Below are positions 6,448 to 14,137 of a stretch of 20,421 nucleotides of DNA, one piece after another (the stretch's first letter is position 1; every line of letters starts with the position of its first letter). The translations under genes were made by a program, and so were the position numbers. This DNA comes from a virus: IMG/VR virus record IMGVR_UViG_3300032326_001486, positions 1-20,421 of that record; one strand, given 5' to 3'. The notes under the pieces are model-generated. The model was not told the origin of the DNA and made no database searches. It worked only from the letters and a program-made list of their open reading frames with translations.

Positions 6448-8495
6448 CCAATTGGATTTTGACGTCTTGACGGCTTCATTGTTGGCATAGGGGATTGGAG
6501 AGGATTTAGGGGATTAGCTTGACTACCCTTTCTAGAGGCTAGGATATTATTTACCATCTGAAATAGCGGAGGATTTGATATCGCCATTTGGTTTAATATT
6601 TGATTTTGTCTATCTGCTGGTACGCCTGTGATATAAGATGCTGCTCTTTTAGCTACATAACTAATGTCCATATTATTAGAACCGGCTTGTGCACCAGATC
6701 GCTCAGTACCAAACCATGGTGGGATACCCGTTTGTGGTGTTCTTGATCCGTTCCTAGCGTAGGCTGTTGCACCTTCTGGGAAACCAGGAGCTACCTGATC
6801 GCCTGTCATCGCACCTTCAGGTAAAGCATTATTAGATGCTACTGACTGACTTATCATTGGTACTTGTTTATTTTTAGCTTTTTCCTCTGCCTCAGCCTGC
6901 ATACGTTCTTGAATCTCTTGCTGTTCTTGCTGTAGATCTAGCTGACCGATTGCTTGAGATCGTTGATTTTGCATTTGATAACGAGTGTTAATCGCCATAA
7001 TCTCACCTTGCATATGAGCTTGTTGGGCTTGCATACGCTTTTGGAGCTCAAGCATTGATCCACGCTCCTCGTCCATCTTTCTACGCTCAAGCTCTGGGTC
7101 AAATCCTAAGTCCTCTAACAAGGTTCTATCAGCTAGCTTTTGTGCTTGAACAAGTTGGAAATAAAGCATTGTACGTTGTAGATCATCCGCCATTTTAAAT
7201 GGTCTAAACTCGCCGTCTATTTCAGGGTAATTCATAAACTGTGCAACGCGTCTAAGAATAAAATTAAATACTAGATCTTGTTGGTCTTCAATGTAAGAAA
7301 TAAATTTATTATGTAGTTGGAACATTGTTAGATTAGTACCGCTATATTGTACGCCCCCAAATACAAACTCTGGTGGAACACCCATACCAGCAATTACGTG
7401 CTCCATCCAAACACGGTATTCTTGGTGAAGAATTAAGGAACGTCCCTCACCGCCTATTTGCTGAAACCCTAAAGGTAAAGGCATAATCGGAATACGATTT
7501 GGATCTATTTTCCACTGACTAAGTTGTTTTTCAACCTCAGTTTTCCACTCACCAAGATTTAACATGGAGTATGGATCTGCCGTTGGAGAATTTGATGACG
7601 GGAATACAATACGCATTGGCACAATATGCTCTTGTGCAATTGCCTCTTGTGATCTACGTAGAATACCAAGATAATGTAAATCCTTCATTACGGGAAGTAT
7701 TAAAGGCGTACCATAACCCATACTCTTTTGTGCAAGAGTTGGGCGTTTAAAATGAAATACATTTTCTTTACTTAGTATTAAGCGCTTTGAACGCTGAACA
7801 GCTTTAATAAATACATCGGGTAAATCCTCTATACGTGCTTTACGCCCCATACGAATTTCATTCTGTAGCTCAGCGGGGATATCATAAAAATATTCCGTAT
7901 CGCCTGTGATATCGTCATACTTAACATCAATACGTTCAGGATCCCATCTCATAAGACGGATACCCCTCAAACTACGCATTGATTGGTCATTTACTTCCGC
8001 AAAACCAACATGAGAGCACTTATTACATGTCAATTGGTATTTCATACTGACCCAGCGGTATTTAGTACTTATATCCTTTACATAGTGCTGATTCTTACAC
8101 TGCTGACAGACTAAGAACTTCTTAAATGGAAATAATACACTTACATAGCAATTACCATAAGTATAATAATCCAGTCCTACCTCAACGCGAAATGCTTTCA
8201 AATTTAGGTGCTTTACCACCTCCTCGTATTTTTTACGAAGAATATCATTATCTGTTTTAAATATAATTGGAGTAATTGGGTATTCAGCCATTTTAGTAAT
8301 AGCGGAATTAACAGCAGGGTTTGTTAGAAAATAAAACCTACACCAATGAAACATATTCTTAAAGGATGTAGGTAAGTACGCTTGACCTTGATCAAAAAAT
8401 GGGTGCGGGTATTTAGGGGCTGATGTTGCTCTACCCTCTGCTCCCGCAGAGTTTAGCATAGACCCCTTACCGCCTAAACTAAACCTATAACTCAT
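6441..8495 (-). CDS. Phage portal protein with inserted zinc ribbon
   Basis: Portal proteins form the dodecameric ring at one capsid vertex through which DNA is packaged and ejected. The 684-residue product has portal-like features: an N-terminal FYFLTNPAVNSAITKMAEY helix, a long alpha/beta core with the MRWDPERI, HFKRPT and SMGYGTPLI segments (about 180-270), and GMGVPPEFVFGG (about 374-385) followed by a long helix with ISYIEDQQDLVFNFILRR, typical of the stem/crown end of the family. Two knuckles, CQQC (130-133) and CNKC (157-160), make an internal zinc ribbon unusual for a portal. Residues about 500-570 are Gln/Met-rich and probably coiled coil, followed by a Pro/Asn-rich tail. The start has GGAG 8 bases upstream and shares one base with the preceding stop (TAATG). 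It is the last gene of a four-gene minus-strand cassette. Confidence 0.88.
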   Translation of the reverse strand: MSYRFSLGGKGSMLNSAGAEGRATSAPKYPHPFFDQGQAYLPTSFKNMFHWCRFYFLTNPAVNSAITKMAEYPITPIIFKTDNDILRKKYEEVVKHLNLKAFRVEVGLDYYTYGNCYVSVLFPFKKFLVCQQCKNQHYVKDISTKYRWVSMKYQLTCNKCSHVGFAEVNDQSMRSLRGIRLMRWDPERIDVKYDDITGDTEYFYDIPAELQNEIRMGRKARIEDLPDVFIKAVQRSKRLILSKENVFHFKRPTLAQKSMGYGTPLILPVMKDLHYLGILRRSQEAIAQEHIVPMRIVFPSSNSPTADPYSMLNLGEWKTEVEKQLSQWKIDPNRIPIMPLPLGFQQIGGEGRSLILHQEYRVWMEHVIAGMGVPPEFVFGGVQYSGTNLTMFQLHNKFISYIEDQQDLVFNFILRRVAQFMNYPEIDGEFRPFKMADDLQRTMLYFQLVQAQKLADRTLLEDLGFDPELERRKMDEERGSMLELQKRMQAQQAHMQGEIMAINTRYQMQNQRSQAIGQLDLQQEQQEIQERMQAEAEEKAKNKQVPMISQSVASNNALPEGAMTGDQVAPGFPEGATAYARNGSRTPQTGIPPWFGTERSGAQAGSNNMDISYVAKRAASYITGVPADRQNQILNQMAISNPPLFQMVNNILASRKGSQANPLNPLQSPMPTMKPSRRQNPIGY

Positions 8496-9160
8496 TACAT
8501 GGCTCCACTAGGTGTTTGCTGTTGAGGAACTTGCTGAGCTTGCTGAGCTTGTTGTTGCTTATAAGCTTGGAATTTTTGAGCCATAACGTCCCCCGCGCCT
8601 ACTCCTCTTAGTTTGGAAATACCTCTATCTAAATGCCTTCCAGCAAACTCACCCGCTTTTTGACCGATACTTCCGCTAAGCATTGAAGCACCGATGGATA
8701 TAGGCATTGCGGCAGCGCCTAAGTATCTATTGACACTATGTGGCAAGTAGCCCATAGCGGATCCTAAAGTATAACCTAGACCGCCTGCTATACGTTCCGT
8801 TCTAGAACGTCCTTTGCCTTCAGCATCCTCTTTATTAAAGCCAGATGCTATTGCTGGAACACCCATACTAGCTACGGTCAACTTTGCCCCCATGGGAATA
8901 TAGCGTGCTAATGTACCAGAACCAGCACTATAACCTCCCCCGCCTCCAGCCTCTCCCATGTTCTTCCACACTGCCTTACCAATTGACCTTGGATCCCACT
9001 TTGCAGAACGCGCTTGACCTACTAAGGCCCTAGCTTTGTCCTTCATTGTTAGATTTCCCAAATCAGAAGCATTAAGATTTCTTGTAGCTTCCCATAATTC
9101 TTTTGAGTTCATCTTTGAGTAGTCGGGGGTACCGGCTGCGATTTTTAAAAATTGGTTCAT
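8495..9160 (-). CDS. Gly/Ala-rich protein next to portal, possible virion protein
   Basis: 221 residues, unrecognised. The first 70 residues are polar and helical. A glycine run near 72-76 is followed by a small-residue-rich stretch (about 80-185, with AGGLGYTLGSAMGYL and MPISIGASMLSGSIG) that could form amphipathic or membrane-inserting helices. The C-terminal end is a Gln/Ala repeat (QQQAQQAQQ) encoded by tandem 9-base units at about 8520-8560. Such composition is seen in phage internal or ejection proteins, but this is only an inference from composition and position beside the portal. The ATG is preceded by GGGAG and overlaps the previous stop by four bases (ATGA), showing tight translational coupling. 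Confidence 0.75.
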   Translation of the reverse strand: MNQFLKIAAGTPDYSKMNSKELWEATRNLNASDLGNLTMKDKARALVGQARSAKWDPRSIGKAVWKNMGEAGGGGGYSAGSGTLARYIPMGAKLTVASMGVPAIASGFNKEDAEGKGRSRTERIAGGLGYTLGSAMGYLPHSVNRYLGAAAMPISIGASMLSGSIGQKAGEFAGRHLDRGISKLRGVGAGDVMAQKFQAYKQQQAQQAQQVPQQQTPSGAM

Positions 9161-9936
9161 AGTATCTCCCGAATTTGATTATCAAATCTTGCTTTAAAGT
9201 CGCGTCTTACATATTCAGCTGCTAGTAGCTTTCCTACTTGTACATCTGTTTTATCAAGATTTAAATTAATATTATTTTTTGATAAAGACTTTAACGACCC
9301 GTATCGTGTAGATATTGAGGCGTATTCGTACTCATCAAATCTAATGATATTCTTACCTCGATCCTCTAAACCTTCCAAAGGTTGATCTTTTAATACACCG
9401 TCTTCGTACCTACCACAGCATATATCACACTGACCATCTACTAAATCGTCATAATCAGTATTACCACAATCTTGACATTTATACATTGGTCTACACAAGT
9501 ACGGCATGCAGAAAGTTAAAGGATCTGGTAGAAACTCTAGTTCTTCAAAACGTGCACAAGCGGCAATAAACTTCTTGACATCTGTACCAAATGGTATTTG
9601 TTGTATAAGCCTTAGGCAGTCAACGGCAATCATCATTTCATATAATTTCAAATGATCAAACTGCTTAAAATTTGGTATATTTCCTGACAAGGCTGTACAT
9701 ACATTTCCAAAAGATACGGGATCCGTCCAAGGTAAAAGAGTATTTTTTGCTGTGGCGTATGCGCCTAACATTTGCCACGTAGATTCGGACATCCTACCAT
9801 ATCCTTGCTTTTCTAAGGCGTCCCTAGTAACGGACGGTAGCCATGTTCTCCACTCATCGCCTAGTAGTTGATCACAGGCTCTACCAAGAACTACGGGGTG
9901 TTGTAATTCCTTTTGAAAAAAGTCTTTACTAATCAT
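9157..9936 (-). CDS. Unknown 259-residue protein with a C4 zinc ribbon
   Basis: The N-terminal 140 residues look all-helical. They lead into a four-cysteine ribbon, CQDC (154-157) then CDIC (170-173) with an extra C174, separated by an acidic loop. The last 80 residues are mixed and charged, with RRDFKARFDNQIREIL at the end. No catalytic motif was recognised. It starts by ATGA overlap with the upstream gene and ends by ATGA overlap with the next, so it should be made together with the portal protein. The cassette suggests a structural or assembly role, but the sequence alone does not show it. Confidence 0.78.
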   Translation of the reverse strand: MISKDFFQKELQHPVVLGRACDQLLGDEWRTWLPSVTRDALEKQGYGRMSESTWQMLGAYATAKNTLLPWTDPVSFGNVCTALSGNIPNFKQFDHLKLYEMMIAVDCLRLIQQIPFGTDVKKFIAACARFEELEFLPDPLTFCMPYLCRPMYKCQDCGNTDYDDLVDGQCDICCGRYEDGVLKDQPLEGLEDRGKNIIRFDEYEYASISTRYGSLKSLSKNNINLNLDKTDVQVGKLLAAEYVRRDFKARFDNQIREIL

Positions 9937-10700
9937 TGTTGCTCTCTACCCATTTTTGGACTTGCTTGTCCTTTAGTAAGTCTTTCCAACGCTTGTGTTG
10001 GTGATTCGTATAGTTGTTCTTTTTCAAGCGCACCATCATAATCATATAAAGATCTACCACGAGATTGTAAGTTGTCAATTACATTGTCATTAACAAGACG
10101 AGTGATTACCGTTTTTTGGGGATCAGGTAATGAACTAAAAATTGTCCAAGGATTTCTAATTAATTCCGCTACTAAATCTATATGAAAAGTTTGTTCAAGA
10201 ATAGATTTAGCAGAAGGGTTTTTAACCCACTCTTCTAACTTTCTTTGTGAAAGGGTATCAGAAGGCCCTTCCCAAGTTTCATTACCAACAACATCGGCAA
10301 CCTTCTCAAAAACAGTGTGAAATGGGTCTGGCATTCTACCGTAGCATTTGTCGAGCTGGTAAGCTTTGTCTAAATTTTCAATCAAGCTTACGACTCTATA
10401 AGGATCAACATCTTCACGACTAGCAATTTTCACAATTTCATCGACTGCTGCATTTGTTCTACCACCAGATAGATAATTACGCATTTGCATACCTGGAGCT
10501 ATACTGTTACGTGGAACACCTACATAGCTAGCAACCTTTTCAGTTGGCTCTAAACCATTTTGTAGCATTACATTTGCTAAACCTTGAGCGTATTCGATTC
10601 TGTCAGTCAAACTAAAGTTTTTTTCGTACATATCAAAATATGCGCATGCAGTTTTAATTTGTGCGGATGAGTTAACGGGGTACTTACCTAGTAATTTCAT
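9933..10700 (-). CDS. Unknown 255-residue protein, first gene of the portal cassette
   Basis: I chose the ATG at 10700 because it follows GGAGG by 6 bases. An in-frame ATG at 10712 lies across that ribosome site and would add only four residues (MEDS). The product is soluble and mostly helical, with no membrane segment, two lone cysteines and no metal knuckle. A segment around 130-175 includes PDPFHTVFEKVADVVG and KLEEWVKNPSAKSILEQ, and the tail is polar (KGQASPKMGREQQ). No family is recognised. It is the first gene of the minus-strand cassette, directly behind the divergent promoter region, and its stop overlaps the following ATG by four bases. Confidence 0.75.
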   Translation of the reverse strand: MKLLGKYPVNSSAQIKTACAYFDMYEKNFSLTDRIEYAQGLANVMLQNGLEPTEKVASYVGVPRNSIAPGMQMRNYLSGGRTNAAVDEIVKIASREDVDPYRVVSLIENLDKAYQLDKCYGRMPDPFHTVFEKVADVVGNETWEGPSDTLSQRKLEEWVKNPSAKSILEQTFHIDLVAELIRNPWTIFSSLPDPQKTVITRLVNDNVIDNLQSRGRSLYDYDGALEKEQLYESPTQALERLTKGQASPKMGREQQ

Positions 10701-10736
10701 TGAATCCTCCATAGGTTATCTTAATGCCTATATAAA

Positions 10737-10745
10737 TGTGATAAT
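10737..10745 (+). promoter_or_regulatory. Candidate promoter motif TGTGATAAT (site 3)
   Basis: Identical to site 2 over nine bases. It lies in the divergent gap between the portal cassette and the replication operon, ending 38 bases before the ATG at 10784. TATAAC follows five bases downstream, comparable to TATAC after site 4. It would drive the plus-strand replication genes. Confidence 0.5.
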
Positions 10746-10747
10746 TC

Positions 10748-10756
10748 TTTATAACA
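10748..10756 (-). promoter_or_regulatory. Candidate minus-strand extended -10, TGTTATAAA
   Basis: On the minus strand the gap reads TG-T-TATAAA, a good bacterial extended -10, 47 bases upstream of the ATG at 10700. It is the only strong promoter-like element for the portal cassette and differs from the GTGATAA motif on the other strand, so the two divergent units could be read by different polymerases or at different times. No clear -35 was identified. Confidence 0.35.
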
Positions 10757-10783
10757 CAAGAAAGGAGTAGTTATAACCAAAAA

Positions 10784-11248
10784 ATGACAAGTTACTACAA
10801 TAACACGAATAAACCGCACTGTTTTGGTAATGATGATTACTATAACGAGACATCTCGTCAGTGTTCGGGGTGTAATTACCGACAATCCTGTGCAATCGCG
10901 CTTCAAGAGAAAGGAAAACAACAAGAAGTGAGTGAAGTAAATTATTATCGTCCAAGGACTGCAACCAATAGTACATCAACAAGCAGTACTACATCGACTA
11001 CATCTAGTAGCACACCATCGGCATCCTATACAACAAACTATACAGCCAGCAATAATAACGCATCCAACAGACCTGTTGTTATGCGCGGTTCTACTGATGA
11101 CTTTAATTTTGATAAACCTTTGGGTAGACAATTTGCCACATATTTGGCATATGATATTGCACAAGTAAGTACTGAACGCCTACACTCATTCATTGTAGCA
11201 AGTAAGGAAAACTACAGAACATCATTAAAAAAACCGGAGAATAAATGA
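10784..11248 (+). CDS. Cysteine-cluster protein with Ser/Thr linker, function unknown
   Basis: 154 residues in three parts. Residues 1-45 are Tyr/Asn-rich and carry four cysteines, C13-x13-C27-x2-C30-x5-C36 (CFG, then CSGCNYRQSC), spaced for one zinc or Fe-S site. Residues 59-95 are a Ser/Thr/Asn low-complexity linker. Residues 100-154 form a helical, probably folded tail (KPLGRQFATYLAYDIAQVS). It is first in the replication operon, so an early regulatory or DNA-binding role is possible but not shown. The only ribosome-like site (GGAG, 10764-10767) sits 16 bases before the ATG, which is long; no in-frame start lies between them. The gene overlaps the next by ATGA. Confidence 0.75.
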   Translation: MTSYYNNTNKPHCFGNDDYYNETSRQCSGCNYRQSCAIALQEKGKQQEVSEVNYYRPRTATNSTSTSSTTSTTSSSTPSASYTTNYTASNNNASNRPVVMRGSTDDFNFDKPLGRQFATYLAYDIAQVSTERLHSFIVASKENYRTSLKKPENK

Positions 11249-11628
11249 AGCTTAAAGACTTCTTAAGCGCAAAACGAGCTGCATCAAAGTTTCAAACATT
11301 TGTAGATATTTCTGCATATGCAAAAACACGCGGTTATGATATAAGTTCAGAGTCACTAAGACTATGTGAAAAGGGCGACAGAATTCCAAACTCGGATACG
11401 AGAAAGATTCTTGTTGAGATTTATAAGCTAACACCTGATGAGTCGGATACGCTCAATTGGTTATGCGCCTCTGAGGTTCTTGCTAGGGATTTCCCAGATT
11501 ACATAGCAGTAAGCAAACAAAAGACAAATACCTTTTCGGAGGCGTTAGCACAAAGCCTTAGGTATTTACCAGACGACAACAAGTCAAAGCTAAAAGACAC
11601 ACCATGGATCAAAACACAGCTTACATAA
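11245..11628 (+). CDS. XRE/Cro-like helix-turn-helix protein
   Basis: 127 residues. Residues 1-73 resemble the helix-turn-helix of the XRE/Cro/CI family: FLSAKRAA as helix 1, a VDISAYAKTRGYDISSESL stretch as the DNA-recognition pair, then CEKGDRIPNSDTRKILVEI, matching the family's E-x-G-x-R-x-P-S signature, and KLTPDESDTLNWL as the closing helix. The C-terminal half is helical and short, without an S24 peptidase or other sensor domain. It probably binds DNA and may tune early or replication-gene expression. The start is good (GGAG 6 bases before) and overlaps the upstream stop by four bases. The similarity is by pattern only, so family membership is probable, not certain. Confidence 0.6.
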   Translation: MKLKDFLSAKRAASKFQTFVDISAYAKTRGYDISSESLRLCEKGDRIPNSDTRKILVEIYKLTPDESDTLNWLCASEVLARDFPDYIAVSKQKTNTFSEALAQSLRYLPDDNKSKLKDTPWIKTQLT

Positions 11629-12956
11629 GCAATTATTTGTTCTTACCAAGAAAATTTGTCAGCGTTGCTCCAATACGCTATTCGTTAGCCATAGGCGATA
11701 TGCCATCAGACTCATTACTAACAGATACTCATATAAGAGTCCCGCGACACTTTTTGGATGTCAAAAACACAGAAGTACCTTATTCGGTAGAAGAGATTAC
11801 ACATAATGCTCAATCGATTGATGTAGAGGCAAAGACTTCTCTTAGACCTGGGCAAACTAACGCCTTACAAGCAATGATCGATAATAAGAACGGAATACTA
11901 AATCTCGGATGCGGGCATGGTAAAACCGTTGTGTCATTACATTACCTAGCACACATAAAGACTAAAACAATTATTGTTGTTAATCGTGCTAACCTAATAG
12001 ATCAATGGCGCGAAGAGATTGATAAGCACTTAGATATTAAGCCCAAGAAAATAGGAATTGTACAAGGTAAAAAGTTTGAATGGGAAGATAAGGATATTGT
12101 TCTTGCTACTATTCAAACTCTTGTCAAGCGTATTGACGGTAACGAAGAGTTTTTTAAGTCATTTGGTTTAGTAATATTTGACGAATGTCATCATTTGAGC
12201 GCGCCCGTATTTAAACAAATATGCCCCCTATTTCATGGCCTACGGCATGGGCTCTCTGCAACACCAAAACGTGAAGATGGTTATCAAAATGCTTTTATCT
12301 ATCATCTCGGCCCTGTGTATTATAGCGACATAAGTCAAGAGATCATACCTAAGAGTTATTTTGTAAAGACAGATATTAAAGATGATGACGTTGCAGACGA
12401 AGCTTATGATGTAGCGGGGGAAATACATCACCGTAAATTATGTGCATGGCTTGGTTCATTACAAAATAGAAATGAAATTATTTTCAATATTATAGATCGA
12501 CTGCTGAATAATGGCCATAAGATTTTGTGTTTATCTCATAGTGTAGAGCATGTTCAAGAGATGCATAAGCTACGCTTAGATTCTGGGATTGCCTGTGGTG
12601 ATGTAGACCCCGAGAAAAGACGAGAAGAGATAGAAAATAACCCACTAAGCTTTGGGACAATTGACGTAGCGGCAGAAGCGTTGAATGTCCCATCCCTTAG
12701 TGCTCTAATCGTTATGACCCCTTTTGGCGCAAAAACACAAGGAAATATCCTACAACAATCGTTGGGTAGAATACAGAGACGTTGTCTAGGTAAAAATGAT
12801 GCAATTGCTGTTTTTATTGAGGACGACATAGGTATGTGTTCTTCACTGACACGACAGATTAAAAAAAGACTGAGAGAATGGGATTATCCCTATGAAGAAA
12901 CAAATTCAAGCAAACTTGTCCAATCCCTATCAAAGGGAACACTTGCGTTTGATTAA
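11604..12956 (+). CDS. SF2 DNA helicase (UvsW/XPB-like)
   Basis: ATP-dependent helicase or translocase of superfamily 2, as used by phages for branch migration, recombination or origin processing. Motifs in order are RPGQ (81-84) as Q-motif, Walker A GCGHGKT (102-108), IIVVNRANLIDQW as motif Ia, DECHH (193-197) as Walker B, SATP (218-221) as motif III, KILCLSHS (307-313) as motif IV, IDVAAEALNVPSLSALI as motif V and QSLGRIQRR (385-393) as motif VI. At 450 residues it is slightly shorter than T4 UvsW and lacks extra nuclease domains. The start overlaps the previous gene by 25 bases and has only a weak ribosome site; a later ATG at about 11701 is possible, but the early YLFLPRKFV segment looks like real protein. 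Confidence 0.9.
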   Translation: MDQNTAYISNYLFLPRKFVSVAPIRYSLAIGDMPSDSLLTDTHIRVPRHFLDVKNTEVPYSVEEITHNAQSIDVEAKTSLRPGQTNALQAMIDNKNGILNLGCGHGKTVVSLHYLAHIKTKTIIVVNRANLIDQWREEIDKHLDIKPKKIGIVQGKKFEWEDKDIVLATIQTLVKRIDGNEEFFKSFGLVIFDECHHLSAPVFKQICPLFHGLRHGLSATPKREDGYQNAFIYHLGPVYYSDISQEIIPKSYFVKTDIKDDDVADEAYDVAGEIHHRKLCAWLGSLQNRNEIIFNIIDRLLNNGHKILCLSHSVEHVQEMHKLRLDSGIACGDVDPEKRREEIENNPLSFGTIDVAAEALNVPSLSALIVMTPFGAKTQGNILQQSLGRIQRRCLGKNDAIAVFIEDDIGMCSSLTRQIKKRLREWDYPYEETNSSKLVQSLSKGTLAFD

Positions 12957-13647
12957 CAGCGTTGCTAGTGCAAGCAATACCCCATCTGACTGTAAAAAGT
13001 GTGAGCTGCACTGTACTCGCAAAAATTTAATCTATGGCACGGGCAATCCTAAATCACGTTTACTAATTGTAAAGGATATGCCAACAAGCGAAGAAAACAG
13101 AGTAGGAACTCACGACACACCTGATCTTGATCTTCTTGTGCGAGTCTTTTATGAGATTGTTGTAAAGGAAGAAAAGCTATATGGTCGTGTAAATCAAGAT
13201 GAAGCAAGACAAGTGTTACTTGATTCATGCTTTATTACAGATTCCGTAGCTTGTCGTTCAGAAATACAATCTGGGGAGAACGCTGGAGAAGGGCGTGATC
13301 CTAAGCAATCTCAAGTCAAAGCTTGTAGAGATAGACTACAAGAAACTATATATGAAGTTGACCCTTTAATTACACTAGCGTGTGGTAAGTTTGCCGTCAC
13401 ATCCCTATTAAAAAGAAACAAAGACTTGCCTGCTAAGACTGGTAAAGCGGATTCGCTTTTCACATACACAGTCCCTGGTAGAATGGTTGAAGAAGTAAGA
13501 TATAGCGGAATCTACACATATGATTGGAAACACGCTGAGCGTATAGGCGACTATGATGACCCAAACGGTGCAATCGCAAGCTTTTGTAATGCGATTAGAA
13601 CTACTTGGAGAATTTACAGTAAAATAACAGGAGAAAAAGATGACTAA
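12892..13647 (+). CDS. Uracil-DNA glycosylase-superfamily protein with Fe-S-type cysteines
   Basis: 251 residues in the pattern of family 4/5 iron-sulfur uracil-DNA glycosylases: a cysteine pair DCKKCELHC (34, 37, 41), then NLIYGTGNPKSRLLIVKDMP, a CFITDSVACRSE segment (113-124) equivalent to the N-x-V/C-R strand, C145, and ITLACGKFAVTSLL (160-173) equivalent to the family's 'lG..A...l'. C34, C37, C121 and C145 could hold a 4Fe-4S cluster. The first catalytic motif (GEAPG in active enzymes) is replaced by KDMPTSEE, and no HPS-like C-terminal motif is visible, so base excision may be lost or altered. The start overlaps the helicase gene by 65 bases and has a weak ribosome site; a TTG at 12943 is an alternative. 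The next gene overlaps by 8 bases. Confidence 0.7.
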   Translation: MKKQIQANLSNPYQREHLRLINSVASASNTPSDCKKCELHCTRKNLIYGTGNPKSRLLIVKDMPTSEENRVGTHDTPDLDLLVRVFYEIVVKEEKLYGRVNQDEARQVLLDSCFITDSVACRSEIQSGENAGEGRDPKQSQVKACRDRLQETIYEVDPLITLACGKFAVTSLLKRNKDLPAKTGKADSLFTYTVPGRMVEEVRYSGIYTYDWKHAERIGDYDDPNGAIASFCNAIRTTWRIYSKITGEKDD

Positions 13648-14137
13648 AGTAGAAGAACTTAAGTCTAAGATTGACAATATTCACTTTTTGTTAAGTGGCG
13701 GTATCCTAAAAGATTTCTTAAGCGAAGAAGCATTTGAAGAGGCACTACCACGCTTTCAAGAAGGTTTATATGAACTAACATTTCTAAATGATCAACTCAA
13801 GGCTGAACTAGAAGCCGAGAAGACAAAATTTAGACGTGAAGCTTACGAACAATTCCAACAAGATCTAGCACTTGGTCGTGATAAATCTGATGCAATCAAG
13901 AGCGGAAACCTTGTAGCAACTGCTCGCTATACAAAGGAAATGCCATACTCTATTCCAGAGGTTCACTCAATCTTTGAGCGCGAAGGTTTAACAGCACCTG
14001 CTTGTAAAACAACAATCGATGTCAAAGCACTAGATTCCAAGCAAAAGAAACTCTACAAGAGCCTTGAAAAAATCACAGGCGTAACTGTAGTTGTTAAGGA
14101 TATTAGTGGCGGAGATACAGAAGAAGCTGACGAATAA
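13640..14137 (+). CDS. Unknown 165-residue protein with coiled-coil N-terminal half
   Basis: AGGAG stands 7 bases before the ATG. Residues 1-90 are almost all helical and highly charged, with heptad-like FLNDQLKAELEAEKTKF around 48-64, suggesting a coiled coil or oligomer. A short basic segment (94-110) links to a compact C-terminal part that includes one cysteine and KQKKLYKSLEKITGVTVVVKD. The tail is acidic (GGDTEEADE). It sits among recombination and replication genes, so an accessory role such as a helicase loader or mediator is conceivable, but there is no motif to support it. Confidence 0.75.
   Translation: MTKVEELKSKIDNIHFLLSGGILKDFLSEEAFEEALPRFQEGLYELTFLNDQLKAELEAEKTKFRREAYEQFQQDLALGRDKSDAIKSGNLVATARYTKEMPYSIPEVHSIFEREGLTAPACKTTIDVKALDSKQKKLYKSLEKITGVTVVVKDISGGDTEEADE

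Noticed and set aside
8520-8565. Tandem 9-base repeat TTGCTGAGC as a CRISPR or origin iteron
   Set aside because: It is in frame and encodes the Gln/Ala tail of the protein at 8495-9160; units are adjacent with no spacers.
10721-10982. Two minus-strand open frames of 67 and 77 codons
   Set aside because: They lie opposite the first replication-operon gene and cross the promoter gap, have no ribosome site, and have unlikely composition.
12240-12829. Three minus-strand open frames under the SF2 helicase gene
   Set aside because: Antisense shadows of a gene with complete helicase motifs.
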